Below are positions 1 to 7,978 of a stretch of DNA of 64,000 nt, one piece after another. This stretch comes from Leucobacter viscericola (GTDB lineage Bacteria > Actinomycetota > Actinomycetes > Actinomycetales > Microbacteriaceae), in contig NZ_CP049863.1 of assembly GCF_011299575.1 (NCBI RefSeq), positions 2,914,001 to 2,978,000 of the forward strand, read 5' to 3'. Made by a program: the position numbers and the translations under genes. Below the pieces are notes generated by a model. It searched no databases and had not been told where the DNA came from. It worked only from the letters and a program-made list of their open reading frames with translations. Numbering within the stretch: the stretch's first letter is position 1; every line of letters starts with the position of its first letter.

Positions 1-80
1 TGGTGCTCGGAATCGTCGCGGTGGGAGTGGTGCTGGTTGAGGTTCTGCGTGCGTGGCACCTGCGGTTCACGCGCAAGTAG
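1..80 (+). CDS. C-terminal fragment of an unidentified membrane protein
   Basis: An open frame runs from the window edge to a TAG stop at 78-80. The 25 visible residues form a hydrophobic segment (VLGIVAVGVVLVEVL) followed by a short basic tail ending FTRK, the usual look of a last transmembrane helix with a positive cytoplasmic end. The fragment is too short to assign a family, and the start and most of the protein lie outside the window. It is the gene upstream of the L10 leader on the same strand. Confidence 0.5.
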   Translation, partial: VLGIVAVGVVLVEVLRAWHLRFTRK

Positions 81-104
81 AGCTGTGCTAAAGTATTCCT
101 TGGC

Positions 105-240
105 CCAAGACCGCCGGTAGGATTCGCAAGGATCCCGGAACGTTCGTGAAAACGAAGACCAGCGCAGGTACGATTTTCCTTGAGTAACGGATCAGATCCC
201 GAACTTTTTGAAGCTCCGTGCGTGCGCGCCGGAGCTTTTG
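105..240 (+). promoter_or_regulatory. Ribosomal protein L10 leader (rplJL autoregulation) with terminator-like hairpin
   Basis: The 234-base non-coding stretch before rplJ has the expected content of an L10 leader, the mRNA element bound by L10(L7/L12)4 to repress rplJL. It ends in a strong hairpin: AAGCTCCG (211-218) pairs with CGGAGCTT (230-237), followed by the T-rich run TTTTGTTATTT. That is terminator/attenuator-like and lies about 75 bases before the start codon. The hairpin is seen directly. The L10-leader identity rests on position and known biology; a covariance model search would confirm it. Confidence 0.6.
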
Positions 241-314
241 TTATTTCTGAAGCTCCGAGTGGCACGGCCCTCGAGTAGCATCCGCTACCCGGGTACAACA
301 AGCTAGGGAGCGCC

Positions 315-824
315 ATGGCTACGAAGGATGCTACGGTTGCCGATCTTCAGAAGAAGTTTGAAGAGTCGTCCGCCGTTCTGCTGACTGAGTACCGCGGTCT
401 CACGGTTGCACAGTTGCGGGATCTCCGTAACTCCATCCGCGAGCACGCGACGTACGCTGTGGCGAAGAACACGCTGACCAAGATTGCGGCAAACAAAGCC
501 GGAATCACTGTTTTCGATGACGAGCTTGCCGGCCCTTCGGCTCTCGCTTTCGTTCACGGTGACACCGTTGCTGTCGCAAAGGCACTGCGTGACTTCGCCA
601 AGGCAAACCCTCTTTTGGTGGTGAAGGCGGGCTACTTCGATGGCAAGCCTCTGACCGCCGCTGAGGTAGGCAAGCTTGCCGATCTCGAGAGCCGCGAGGT
701 GCTGTTGGCTAAGGCCGCTGGCGCCATGAAGGCTTCGCTGATCGGTGCTGCACAGCTGTTCAACGCTCTGCCCGCAAAGGCCGCTCGCGGCTTCGGCGCG
801 CTGCAGGAGAAGCAGGACGCATAG
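315..824 (+). CDS. rplJ: 50S ribosomal protein L10
   Basis: Encodes 169 residues of ribosomal protein L10 (uL10), which anchors L7/L12 dimers on the stalk of the large subunit, the site that recruits translational GTPases. The N-terminal rRNA-binding part is recognisable (KKFEESSAVLLTEYRGLTVAQ, with VAKNTLTKIAA further on). The C-terminal helix that binds L7/L12 follows at about residues 130-165. The ATG at 315 is preceded by GGGAGCGCC. rplL follows after 80 bases, the universal rplJ-rplL order, and both probably answer to the leader upstream. Length is normal for actinobacteria. Confidence 0.97.
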   Translation: MATKDATVADLQKKFEESSAVLLTEYRGLTVAQLRDLRNSIREHATYAVAKNTLTKIAANKAGITVFDDELAGPSALAFVHGDTVAVAKALRDFAKANPLLVVKAGYFDGKPLTAAEVGKLADLESREVLLAKAAGAMKASLIGAAQLFNALPAKAARGFGALQEKQDA

Positions 825-904
825 ATTCGGCTCTTGCCGGTTCGGAACCAATAAGATCCGCTCTTTGCGCACCTGCGTAAGAGCAAACATCAAGGAGATA
901 CACA

Positions 905-1285
<381 letters not shown>

Positions 1286-1307
1286 TTCTCTTCGCTTAAG
1301 CGAATCT

Positions 1308-1340
1308 GGGCGGCTCTCCTTCGGGAGGGCCGCCCTTTTT
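1308..1340 (+). terminator. Rho-independent terminator after rplL
   Basis: GGGCGGC-CTCC pairs with GGAG-GCCGCCC around a TTCG tetraloop and is followed by CTTTTTG. This is a classic intrinsic terminator just downstream of rplL. Confidence 0.9.
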
Positions 1341-1381
1341 GTGCGGCAGAGTTGACGGTTCTCGGGGGAGGGGGCCGTCAA

Positions 1382-1403
1382 TGTCAGGGGTCCCTCGTAC
1401 AGT
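1382..1403 (+). promoter_or_regulatory. RecA-NDp-like promoter upstream of the ABC exporter
   Basis: TGTCAGGG, eight bases, then TACAGT. This fits the mycobacterial RecA-NDp pattern TGTCRGTG-N8-TAnnnT except for one base in the left half. It lies about 120 bases before the GTG of the first ABC gene, so it is not a leaderless arrangement; a second -10-like TACGGT at 1444-1449 is an alternative. The match is seen directly; control by PafBC is inference. Confidence 0.4.
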
Positions 1404-1523
1404 TTCGTTAGCCGAACAACTGGCGTAAATTTGGATCATCTGCTACGGTGATCCGGCTGCTGTTCCGTTTGGGTGCTTTGTTTGCACCTGAATAGACAGC
1501 ACAGGATCAAAGAAAGGACCCTC

Positions 1524-3260
1524 GTGGCCCTCATATCTCTCACACTGCGACACGCGAAGAAGTATTGGCTCTTCATAAGTCTTGTCATTGTGCTTCAACT
1601 ACTGTCGACCATCGCTGCGCTTGCTCTGCCGAGCTTGAACGCGCAGATTATCGACAAGGGTATTGCCCAGGGCGATACCGATTTCATCTGGAACACCGGT
1701 CGCCAGATGCTTATTATTTCACTCGGCCAGGTGGCCTCTGCCGTGCTTGCCGTCTATTTTGGTGCGCGCAGTTCGATGGGCATTGGGCGCGACCTGCGCC
1801 GCGAGGTCTACCGCAAGGTTGACTCGCTCTCCACGCTTGAAGCGACGAGCTTCGGTGCGGGCACACTCATCACTCGCGGCACGAACGACGTGCAGCAGAT
1901 CCAGATGCTGGTGCTGATGACGCTGAACTTTATGGTGTCCGCTCCGATCATGGCGATCGGTGGCATCATCATGGCGCTTCGCGAAGACGCCGGCATGGCT
2001 TGGCTGGTCTGGGCTTCGGTTGCACTCCTTGCTGTCATCGTTGGCTTCCTCGTTTGGCTGCTCCTCCCACTTTTCCGCGTCATGCAAGAGCGCGTGGACT
2101 CGATCAACGGTGTGCTGCGTGAACAGATCATGGGTATTCGTGTTGTTCGTGCCTTCGTTCGCGAAAACTTTGAGGCGGATCGCTACGGCGTTGCTAACAG
2201 GAACATCACCAATGTTTCGGTGAAGGTTGGCAACATCTTTGTGCTGATGTTCCCCGTCATCATGATGGTGCTGCACTTTGCGACGAGCGCCGTGCTCTGG
2301 TTCGGTGGACACAGGGTCGCCGACGGTCAGGTTGAGATTGGATCGCTAACCGCTTTCTTGCAATACCTCATGCAGATCCTCACCGCTGTGATGATGGGTG
2401 TCTTCATGACCATGATGATTCCGCGCGCCGTGGTGTGTGCGGAGCGTCTTCGTGAGCTGTTCGACACGAAGTCAACGCTTACCTTCCCCGATTCGGAGAC
2501 GGTAGCGACACCAACTTCTGGTCGGATCGAATTCTCCGATGTGACGTTTGGGTTCCCCGGAGCCGAAGACGCCGTTATCAAAAAGGCGAGCTTTGTAGCG
2601 GAGCCGGGCAAGACTACGGCGATTATTGGTTCTACCGGTGCCGGCAAGACGGTTCTGCTCAACCTGATGCTGCGGCTCTACGACCCGCAGTCGGGCAGCA
2701 TTACCGTTGACGGCACCCCGGTTTCCAAGCTCACGCGAGGTCAGCTTGCGAAGTCGATGAGTCTCGTACCGCAGCGACCGTATCTCTTCTCCGGCACCAT
2801 TGCATCAAACCTTCGTTTTGGTCGCGCCGAGGCCACCGAAGAAGAGCTTTGGGAAGCTCTGCGTGTTGCTCAGGGCGAGGAATTCGTGCGCGAACGTGAC
2901 GCACAGCTTGAGGAGCCTGTCTCGCAGGGAGGCACAAGTGTTTCCGGCGGCCAGCGTCAGCGCCTTTCGATCGCACGTGCGCTCGTGGCAAAGCCGCTCG
3001 TGTATCTCTTTGACGACTCGTTCTCAGCGCTAGATGTTGCAACCGATGCTCGGTTGCGGGCGGCGCTGCCAGAGGCAACCCAGGGGGCCACGACAATCAT
3101 CGTTGCGCAGCGAGTCTCGACTATTACCGAGGCCGACCAGATTCTCGTAGTTGAGGGTGGCGAAATTGTGAGCCGAGGCACACACAACGAGCTCCTCGAA
3201 ACGAGCGAGGTCTACCAAGAAATTGTGAAATCGCAGCTCGAAGAAGCGGAGACAGTCTGA
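1524..3260 (+). CDS. ABC exporter half-transporter with degenerate Walker B (ATPase/permease)
   Basis: Encodes a 578-residue ABC exporter half: a six-helix transmembrane domain (about residues 10-300) fused to a nucleotide-binding domain. Walker A is GSTGAGKT (about 368-376), the signature is SGGQ (about 473) and Walker B reads YLFDDSFSALD (about 493-503). The catalytic glutamate after Walker B is replaced by aspartate, as in the non-hydrolysing subunit of heterodimeric exporters of the BmrC/TmrA kind. The GTG at 1524 is chosen because AGAAAGGACC lies just upstream; an earlier in-frame ATG at 1473 lacks a ribosome-binding site. It overlaps the next ABC gene by one base (TGATG), so the two are translationally coupled. 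The substrate cannot be told from sequence; multidrug or lipid export is plausible. Confidence 0.9.
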   Translation: MALISLTLRHAKKYWLFISLVIVLQLLSTIAALALPSLNAQIIDKGIAQGDTDFIWNTGRQMLIISLGQVASAVLAVYFGARSSMGIGRDLRREVYRKVDSLSTLEATSFGAGTLITRGTNDVQQIQMLVLMTLNFMVSAPIMAIGGIIMALREDAGMAWLVWASVALLAVIVGFLVWLLLPLFRVMQERVDSINGVLREQIMGIRVVRAFVRENFEADRYGVANRNITNVSVKVGNIFVLMFPVIMMVLHFATSAVLWFGGHRVADGQVEIGSLTAFLQYLMQILTAVMMGVFMTMMIPRAVVCAERLRELFDTKSTLTFPDSETVATPTSGRIEFSDVTFGFPGAEDAVIKKASFVAEPGKTTAIIGSTGAGKTVLLNLMLRLYDPQSGSITVDGTPVSKLTRGQLAKSMSLVPQRPYLFSGTIASNLRFGRAEATEEELWEALRVAQGEEFVRERDAQLEEPVSQGGTSVSGGQRQRLSIARALVAKPLVYLFDDSFSALDVATDARLRAALPEATQGATTIIVAQRVSTITEADQILVVEGGEIVSRGTHNELLETSEVYQEIVKSQLEEAETV

Positions 3261-5308
3261 TGGCTAAGAAGAAAGAAAAGGTCTCGACCGCGACCGACGA
3301 GTTCGAGCTTCCCGACGATTACCAGCCTGATAACAGTGACTGGATGGGTGGCGGTGCTGCAAAGAAGGCTAAGCACTTCTGGCCCTCGGCCAAGCGTCTT
3401 ATCGGCTTGCTGGCCCCCGAGAAATGGCTGTTCTCGCTGATTACCCTGCTGGTGATCGGCTCTGTGGTGCTCTCAGTTATTGCCCCCAAGATTCTTGGTC
3501 AGGCAATGGACGTTCTGTTTAAGGGTGTCCTGGGGCAGAACCTCCCCGCGGGTGTGCCGCTTGAAACGATCATTGAGCAGGCTCGGTCAACCGGCAATGG
3601 CGAGTTTGCAGACATGCTCGCTGGTTCACAGCCCGTTCCTGGCGAGGGAATCGACTTTGGGCTGCTGGCTCAGCTGATCCTTACCGTGCTCGGGCTCTAC
3701 CTGATTAGCTCCTTCCTCATGTGGCTGCAGGGCTATCTGCTCAACGGGCTCGTCATGCGCATCGTGTACAAGCTGCGCCAAGACATCGAGTTGAAGATCA
3801 ACCGTTTGCCGCTGAGCTACTTTGATAGCCGCCAGCGCGGTGACGTGCTCTCACGTGTGACGAACGACGTTGACAACATCCAGCAGGCACTGCAACAAGC
3901 CTTCTCGCAGCTCGTGCAGTCTGTGTTGATGGTCATCGGTATCACGGCGATGATGTTTGTTGTCTCCTGGCAGCTCGCGCTGATCGCGCTGATCGCGCTG
4001 CCCCTCTCGGGTGCTATTGCCGGGGTGGTGGGTGTGCGTGCGCAGAAGCTCTTTGTCGCTCAGTGGAAGCACACGGGCGAGCTCAACGGTCACATTGAAG
4101 AGTCCTTCACCGGACACGAGCTCGTGCGCATCTTCAACCGCGACGCCGAGATGATCGAGGAGTTCGACAAGCGTAACGAGGGGCTCTTCGAGTCTTCATT
4201 CAAGGCGCAGGCGCTCTCTGGCACCATCATGCCTGCGATGCAGTTCGTGCAGTACCTCAGCTACGTGCTGATCGCAGTTGTGGGAGCGCTTCGGGTCACC
4301 TCCGGTCAGATGACCCTTGGCGACGTCACGGCGTTCATTCAGTACTCACGTGAATTCTCGCAGCCAATCGGCGAGATCGCGGGTATGGCGAACATGCTGC
4401 AGTCGGGTGTTGCCTCTGCGGAGCGCACCTTCGAGCTGCTGGATGCTGATGAGCAGGATCCTGACACGGCGAATGAGAAGCTGCCCGAGCGCAGTGATGG
4501 CCACGTGGAGTTCGACAATGTGAGCTTCAGCTACGATTCCGAGCAGCCGCTCATCTCGAACCTGTCGCTTGAAGCAAGCCCCGGCCACACGGTCGCGATT
4601 GTTGGCCCGACGGGTGCTGGCAAGACGACGCTCGTGAATCTGGTGATGAGGTTCTACGAGCTCGACGGCGGCAAGATCCTTCTCGACGGTGTCGACATCA
4701 CTCAGCTCTCCCGAGCTGATCTGCGCAGCCAGGTTGGTATGGTGCTGCAGGATGCGTGGCTGTTCAACGGTACGATCCGCGAGAACATCCGTTACGGTCG
4801 ACTCGATGCAACTGATGAAGAGGTTGTTGAGGCAGCACAGGCAACCATGGTGGACCGCTTTGTGCGCCAGTTGCCCGACGGCTACGACACGGTCATCGAA
4901 GAGAACGCTTCTTCGTTGTCTGCGGGTGAGCGCCAGCTGCTGACGATTGCGCGTGCGTTCATCGCGAACCCGTCGCTGCTGATCCTCGACGAGGCGACCT
5001 CCTCCGTTGATACTCGCACCGAGGTGCTGGTGCAGACGGCGATGCAGGCGCTGCGCGCCGACCGCACCTCGTTCGTGATCGCGCACCGCCTGTCGACGAT
5101 TCGCGATGCCGACTCGATCCTGATGATGGAGCACGGTCGCATCGTGGAGCAAGGCACTCACGTCGAGCTGCTGGAGCGCCGTGGCGCTTACTACAAGCTC
5201 CACCAGGCCCAGTTCGCCGGTGAAATCGACGAGGAACAGGCGGAAGAGATCCTTACCGGATCGGTTCCGGCGACCACCGGGTCGATTCCAACAAACGCGG
5301 CTGAGTAG
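3260..5308 (+). CDS. ABC exporter half-transporter with canonical catalytic site (ATPase/permease)
   Basis: Encodes a 682-residue partner of the preceding ABC gene. A charged cytoplasmic N-terminus of about 50 residues leads into a six-helix domain with an unusually long stretch between the first two helices (about residues 95-130). The nucleotide-binding domain has Walker A GPTGAGKTT (about 447-455), a degenerate signature SAGER in place of SGGQ (about 553), and a complete Walker B with glutamate, LLILDEATSSVD. The hydrolytic site therefore pairs this Walker B with the intact signature of the partner, the classic asymmetric heterodimer. The last 30 residues are acidic, then Thr/Pro rich. It starts on the ATG that overlaps the upstream stop. 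Confidence 0.92.
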   Translation: MAKKKEKVSTATDEFELPDDYQPDNSDWMGGGAAKKAKHFWPSAKRLIGLLAPEKWLFSLITLLVIGSVVLSVIAPKILGQAMDVLFKGVLGQNLPAGVPLETIIEQARSTGNGEFADMLAGSQPVPGEGIDFGLLAQLILTVLGLYLISSFLMWLQGYLLNGLVMRIVYKLRQDIELKINRLPLSYFDSRQRGDVLSRVTNDVDNIQQALQQAFSQLVQSVLMVIGITAMMFVVSWQLALIALIALPLSGAIAGVVGVRAQKLFVAQWKHTGELNGHIEESFTGHELVRIFNRDAEMIEEFDKRNEGLFESSFKAQALSGTIMPAMQFVQYLSYVLIAVVGALRVTSGQMTLGDVTAFIQYSREFSQPIGEIAGMANMLQSGVASAERTFELLDADEQDPDTANEKLPERSDGHVEFDNVSFSYDSEQPLISNLSLEASPGHTVAIVGPTGAGKTTLVNLVMRFYELDGGKILLDGVDITQLSRADLRSQVGMVLQDAWLFNGTIRENIRYGRLDATDEEVVEAAQATMVDRFVRQLPDGYDTVIEENASSLSAGERQLLTIARAFIANPSLLILDEATSSVDTRTEVLVQTAMQALRADRTSFVIAHRLSTIRDADSILMMEHGRIVEQGTHVELLERRGAYYKLHQAQFAGEIDEEQAEEILTGSVPATTGSIPTNAAE

Positions 5309-5369
5309 TCCCCACTCGTGACCAGAACATCCTCGAGCGACCTAGAACGGTTTCCGCGACAGGATGATG

Positions 5370-5404
5370 CCTCACGAGACTCGCCAACGGCGAGTCTCGT
5401 GAGG
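5370..5404. repeat. Perfect 16-bp inverted repeat with 3-base loop
   Basis: CCTCACGAGACTCGCC (5370-5385) is exactly complementary to GGCGAGTCTCGTGAGG (5389-5404) around AAC. It lies 62 bases after the ABC stop and ends six bases before the likely ATG (5411) of the next gene. No T-run follows. It may end the ABC transcript, or sequester the GAGG ribosome-binding site of the next gene, since GAGG is the end of its right arm. Confidence 0.85.
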
Positions 5405-5410
5405 TCGGCC

Positions 5411-6304
5411 ATGGCCGCTGGCGAATCGATGCTGAACGACGGAACAGGTGGTTTGACTCGGGGCTCTTCAAAATCGCCGTTCACGAAACCCGTTGCGATC
5501 GCAATGGGTTCCGTCATCACGCTGGTTGGTCTTTCTAATGGCGTGCCTCGGCTCGGAACTGATGAGAATCTGGTTGGCATTGTTATCTTGGTGTCGTGCA
5601 GTGTCCTTGCGCTGCTTGCTTTTGGGATGATTCCTCAGCGTGCACCTCAGGGATCCTTTCGCCTGATCAACGCAACCGTCATGACTCGCGCTGAACAGCC
5701 AACAGCTGACTCGTGGGTGCATCTCGCTTCAACAAGAGCTATGAGGATTACGCTCATCCTCGGGTTCTTTCTGGGGTCGCTCTCGCTGCTTGCGATGGCC
5801 GTCTACGCCTTCCTGCAGGGCATCGGAGTGGTGTCAAAGCCGAACTCCTCAACAAATTCCTCATTCTTGATCGTCATATCCGTTATTGTCGCTGCGGTGG
5901 GTTGCCTGGGGGTTTGGATCTCAAGCCTGTTAGTGGGACGCCGCCTGCGGAACGGAAGCTTCGGCACCCGACCCAGCGGTGTCGCACTGGGAGAAACTTC
6001 CGTTGCGGTGCGGGTGCCAGGGAAGAACATCGAAATTCCCTGGGTGCAGATCAAGCGTGTGGAGCCGGTAATCGTGCCAACCCGCAACGCTGAGGACTTC
6101 TCAATGATTCGACTGGCATTGATGCCAGGGGGAATGATCACTGAACGCGCACAAATGCTCGCCACCGATGGCTATCAAGTTCCGACAGACGCTCTGTACA
6201 CGGCGTTGCGCTGGTATCACGCGCATCCCGAAGCGCGTCGGGAGCTGGGCCGTGTGGAGGGGCAACAGCGTCTACAAGCATGGTGTGACCAAGCGGTCTC
6301 GTAG
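5411..6304 (+). CDS. Uncharacterised four-helix membrane protein
   Basis: I do not recognise a family. The protein of about 297 residues has two pairs of hydrophobic segments (first pair near 5490-5625, second near 5750-5935), then a soluble C-terminal part of about 120 residues. That part carries a stretch resembling a membrane-proximal PH-like fold (VRVPGKNIEIPWVQIKRVEP), which is a guess. The ATG at 5411 is preferred because GAGG lies six bases upstream and because codons between 5318 and 5410 (AGA, ACA, CTA, CGA, AGG) are atypical here. A GTG at 5318 would add 31 residues, but has no ribosome-binding site and would put the perfect inverted repeat inside the coding region. The SRP RNA gene follows after 18 bases. 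Confidence 0.7.
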   Translation: MAAGESMLNDGTGGLTRGSSKSPFTKPVAIAMGSVITLVGLSNGVPRLGTDENLVGIVILVSCSVLALLAFGMIPQRAPQGSFRLINATVMTRAEQPTADSWVHLASTRAMRITLILGFFLGSLSLLAMAVYAFLQGIGVVSKPNSSTNSSFLIVISVIVAAVGCLGVWISSLLVGRRLRNGSFGTRPSGVALGETSVAVRVPGKNIEIPWVQIKRVEPVIVPTRNAEDFSMIRLALMPGGMITERAQMLATDGYQVPTDALYTALRWYHAHPEARRELGRVEGQQRLQAWCDQAVS

Positions 6305-6322
6305 ATCCGGTACACTAGTCAA

Positions 6323-6408
6323 GCCCCCCATGTGGCGGTACCTCGGCGAACTCCCCCAGGACGGAAACGGAGCAAGGGTAGTCGGGCTCTATCGGGTGCA
6401 TGGGGGGT
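6323..6408 (+). ncRNA. ffs: Small signal recognition particle RNA (4.5S-type)
   Basis: The terminal helix CCCCCCA (6324-6330) pairs with TGGGGGG (6401-6407). The apical part carries the conserved SRP RNA core CCAGG-CGGAAACGGAGCAAGGGT with a GGAA-type tetraloop, the binding site of Ffh. The transcript of about 85 nt fits the small bacterial SRP RNA, which guides co-translational membrane insertion with Ffh and FtsY. A TACACT box at 6311-6316 sits at the right distance to be its -10 element. The ends are approximate by a few bases. Confidence 0.9.
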
Positions 6409-6443
6409 CTTGCGTACCCAGAAGTGTGACCCACTCCGCGCGG

Positions 6444-6449
6444 TAAGCT
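6444..6449 (+). promoter_or_regulatory. Leaderless-type -10 box for the FAD oxidoreductase
   Basis: TAAGCT ends six bases before the ATG at 6456. No ribosome-binding site is present, so the transcript probably begins at or next to the start codon. Confidence 0.4.
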
Positions 6450-6455
6450 CAAAGT

Positions 6456-7904
6456 ATGAGTTCTTCGCGCGGTGCCGTTGTTATTGGGGCCGGTCCAAAC
6501 GGGCTTGCGGCGGCGGTGACGCTGGCTCGGGCGGGAGTTCCCGTAACGGTCTACGAGGCTGCAGAAACCATTGGCGGGGGCACCCGCACTGTCGAGCTCG
6601 TGCAGCCGGGGGTGCTCCACGACGTGTGCTCGGCGATCCACCCGATGGCGCTAGCCACCGAGTTTTTTCGGAAGTTTGAGTTGTCTCGCAGGGTCGAGTT
6701 CATCGTGCCTGATGCGTCTTACGCGAACCCGCTTGAAGGAACTCGTGCGGCGATGGCCTACCGCGATCTTGATCGGACCGCCAAGGAGCTTGGAAACGAT
6801 GGTGCGGCCTACGCCCGCTTCTACCGGCCGCTGCTTAGGCACCTGGAGGGTGTCATTGACTTCTCGCTTGGCGGCAGCATGTTGCGCTGGCCCACGAACA
6901 TGCCCGCCGCTATCGCGACGGCACTCCGCACCGCCGAACAGGGCACCCCGCTGTGGAATCTGCGGTTTCGCGAAGAGTTCGCACCAGCCCTTATCTCGGG
7001 TGTTGCAGCCCACAGCATCGGTCGCATGCCCAACCTCGCTACCGCGGCCGTCGGCACCGTGCTCGGTGCGCTTGGGCACGCGAGCGGGTGGCCCGTGCCC
7101 GTTGGCGGTTCTCGCGCGATCACTGAAGCGCTTGCGGCAGACCTGCTTGTGCACGGCGGACGCATCGAGACCGGTCGTGCTATCGACAGCATTGACGAAT
7201 TTGGTGACGCGGTTGTGCTGTTTGATACCTCCGCGCGCGGCCTCGAACGCATCGCAGGGTCTCGACTTCCGAAAAACTACCGGCGCGCGCTTTCCAAGTT
7301 CCGCTATGGCAACGCCGCCACGAAGGTGGACTTTGTGCTCGACGGGCCAATTCCCTGGAGCGACCCTCGTGTCAACGCGGCGCCCACGGTGCACCTGGGC
7401 GGATCCCGAACCGAGGGGGCAGCTGCCGAGCGAGTCGTGGCGCGCGGCGGGCACCCCGGTCGCCCATATGTATTGCTTGCCCAGCCGACCGAATTTGACC
7501 CCGAGCGTAACCCCGCGGGCGTCAACGCCGTCTGGAGCTACACGCACGTTCCAGCGGGATCGACGGTCGATATGGCTCCCGCCGTCATCGCACAGATCGA
7601 GCGCTTTGCCCCGGGATTCCGCGACCGCATCCAAGCTGTCAATGTCACGACGGCGGCAGACTTTGCGGGCTACAACCGCAACTACATCGGTGGCGACTTT
7701 AGTGCGGGTGCCGTTTCGCTCTTGCAATTGGTCAAGCGCCCGGTGGTGGCTCAGGATCCATGGCGCACCCCAGCGAAGGGCGTGTACCTGTGCTCGTCCT
7801 CGACCTCACCAGGGCCCGGCGTACACGGGCTTTCAGGTTGGTACGCCGCACTCTCAGCCCTCAAACACGAGTACGGACTGCCCGCGCCCGACCTGTCGAT
7901 GTAA
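6456..7904 (+). CDS. Phytoene-dehydrogenase-like FAD-dependent oxidoreductase
   Basis: Encodes 482 residues. The N-terminal Rossmann FAD site is clear (VVIGAGPNGLAAAVTLARAG, then a glutamate at the end of the second strand, VYEAAETIGGGTRT). The C-terminal FAD motif is near the end (STSPGPGVHGLSGWYAA). The layout is that of the CrtI/PDS-like NAD(P)/FAD oxidoreductases related to pyridine nucleotide-disulfide oxidoreductase domain protein 2. No other carotenoid gene is nearby, so a carotenoid role is not supported and the substrate is unknown. The gene follows ffs and seems to be transcribed alone from a leaderless-type promoter; pta begins 74 bases later without an obvious terminator between. 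Confidence 0.85.
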   Translation: MSSSRGAVVIGAGPNGLAAAVTLARAGVPVTVYEAAETIGGGTRTVELVQPGVLHDVCSAIHPMALATEFFRKFELSRRVEFIVPDASYANPLEGTRAAMAYRDLDRTAKELGNDGAAYARFYRPLLRHLEGVIDFSLGGSMLRWPTNMPAAIATALRTAEQGTPLWNLRFREEFAPALISGVAAHSIGRMPNLATAAVGTVLGALGHASGWPVPVGGSRAITEALAADLLVHGGRIETGRAIDSIDEFGDAVVLFDTSARGLERIAGSRLPKNYRRALSKFRYGNAATKVDFVLDGPIPWSDPRVNAAPTVHLGGSRTEGAAAERVVARGGHPGRPYVLLAQPTEFDPERNPAGVNAVWSYTHVPAGSTVDMAPAVIAQIERFAPGFRDRIQAVNVTTAADFAGYNRNYIGGDFSAGAVSLLQLVKRPVVAQDPWRTPAKGVYLCSSSTSPGPGVHGLSGWYAALSALKHEYGLPAPDLSM

Positions 7905-7978
7905 TCCAGGGCACCCGCTCACCGCAGGAACTTCGAATCGGGAGCTGGGGCTAAGGCAAGCTCACTAAGCTTGAACGC

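Noticed and set aside
6456..7904. Carotenoid biosynthesis locus
   Set aside because: One phytoene-dehydrogenase-like gene with no crtE, crtB or crtY neighbours.
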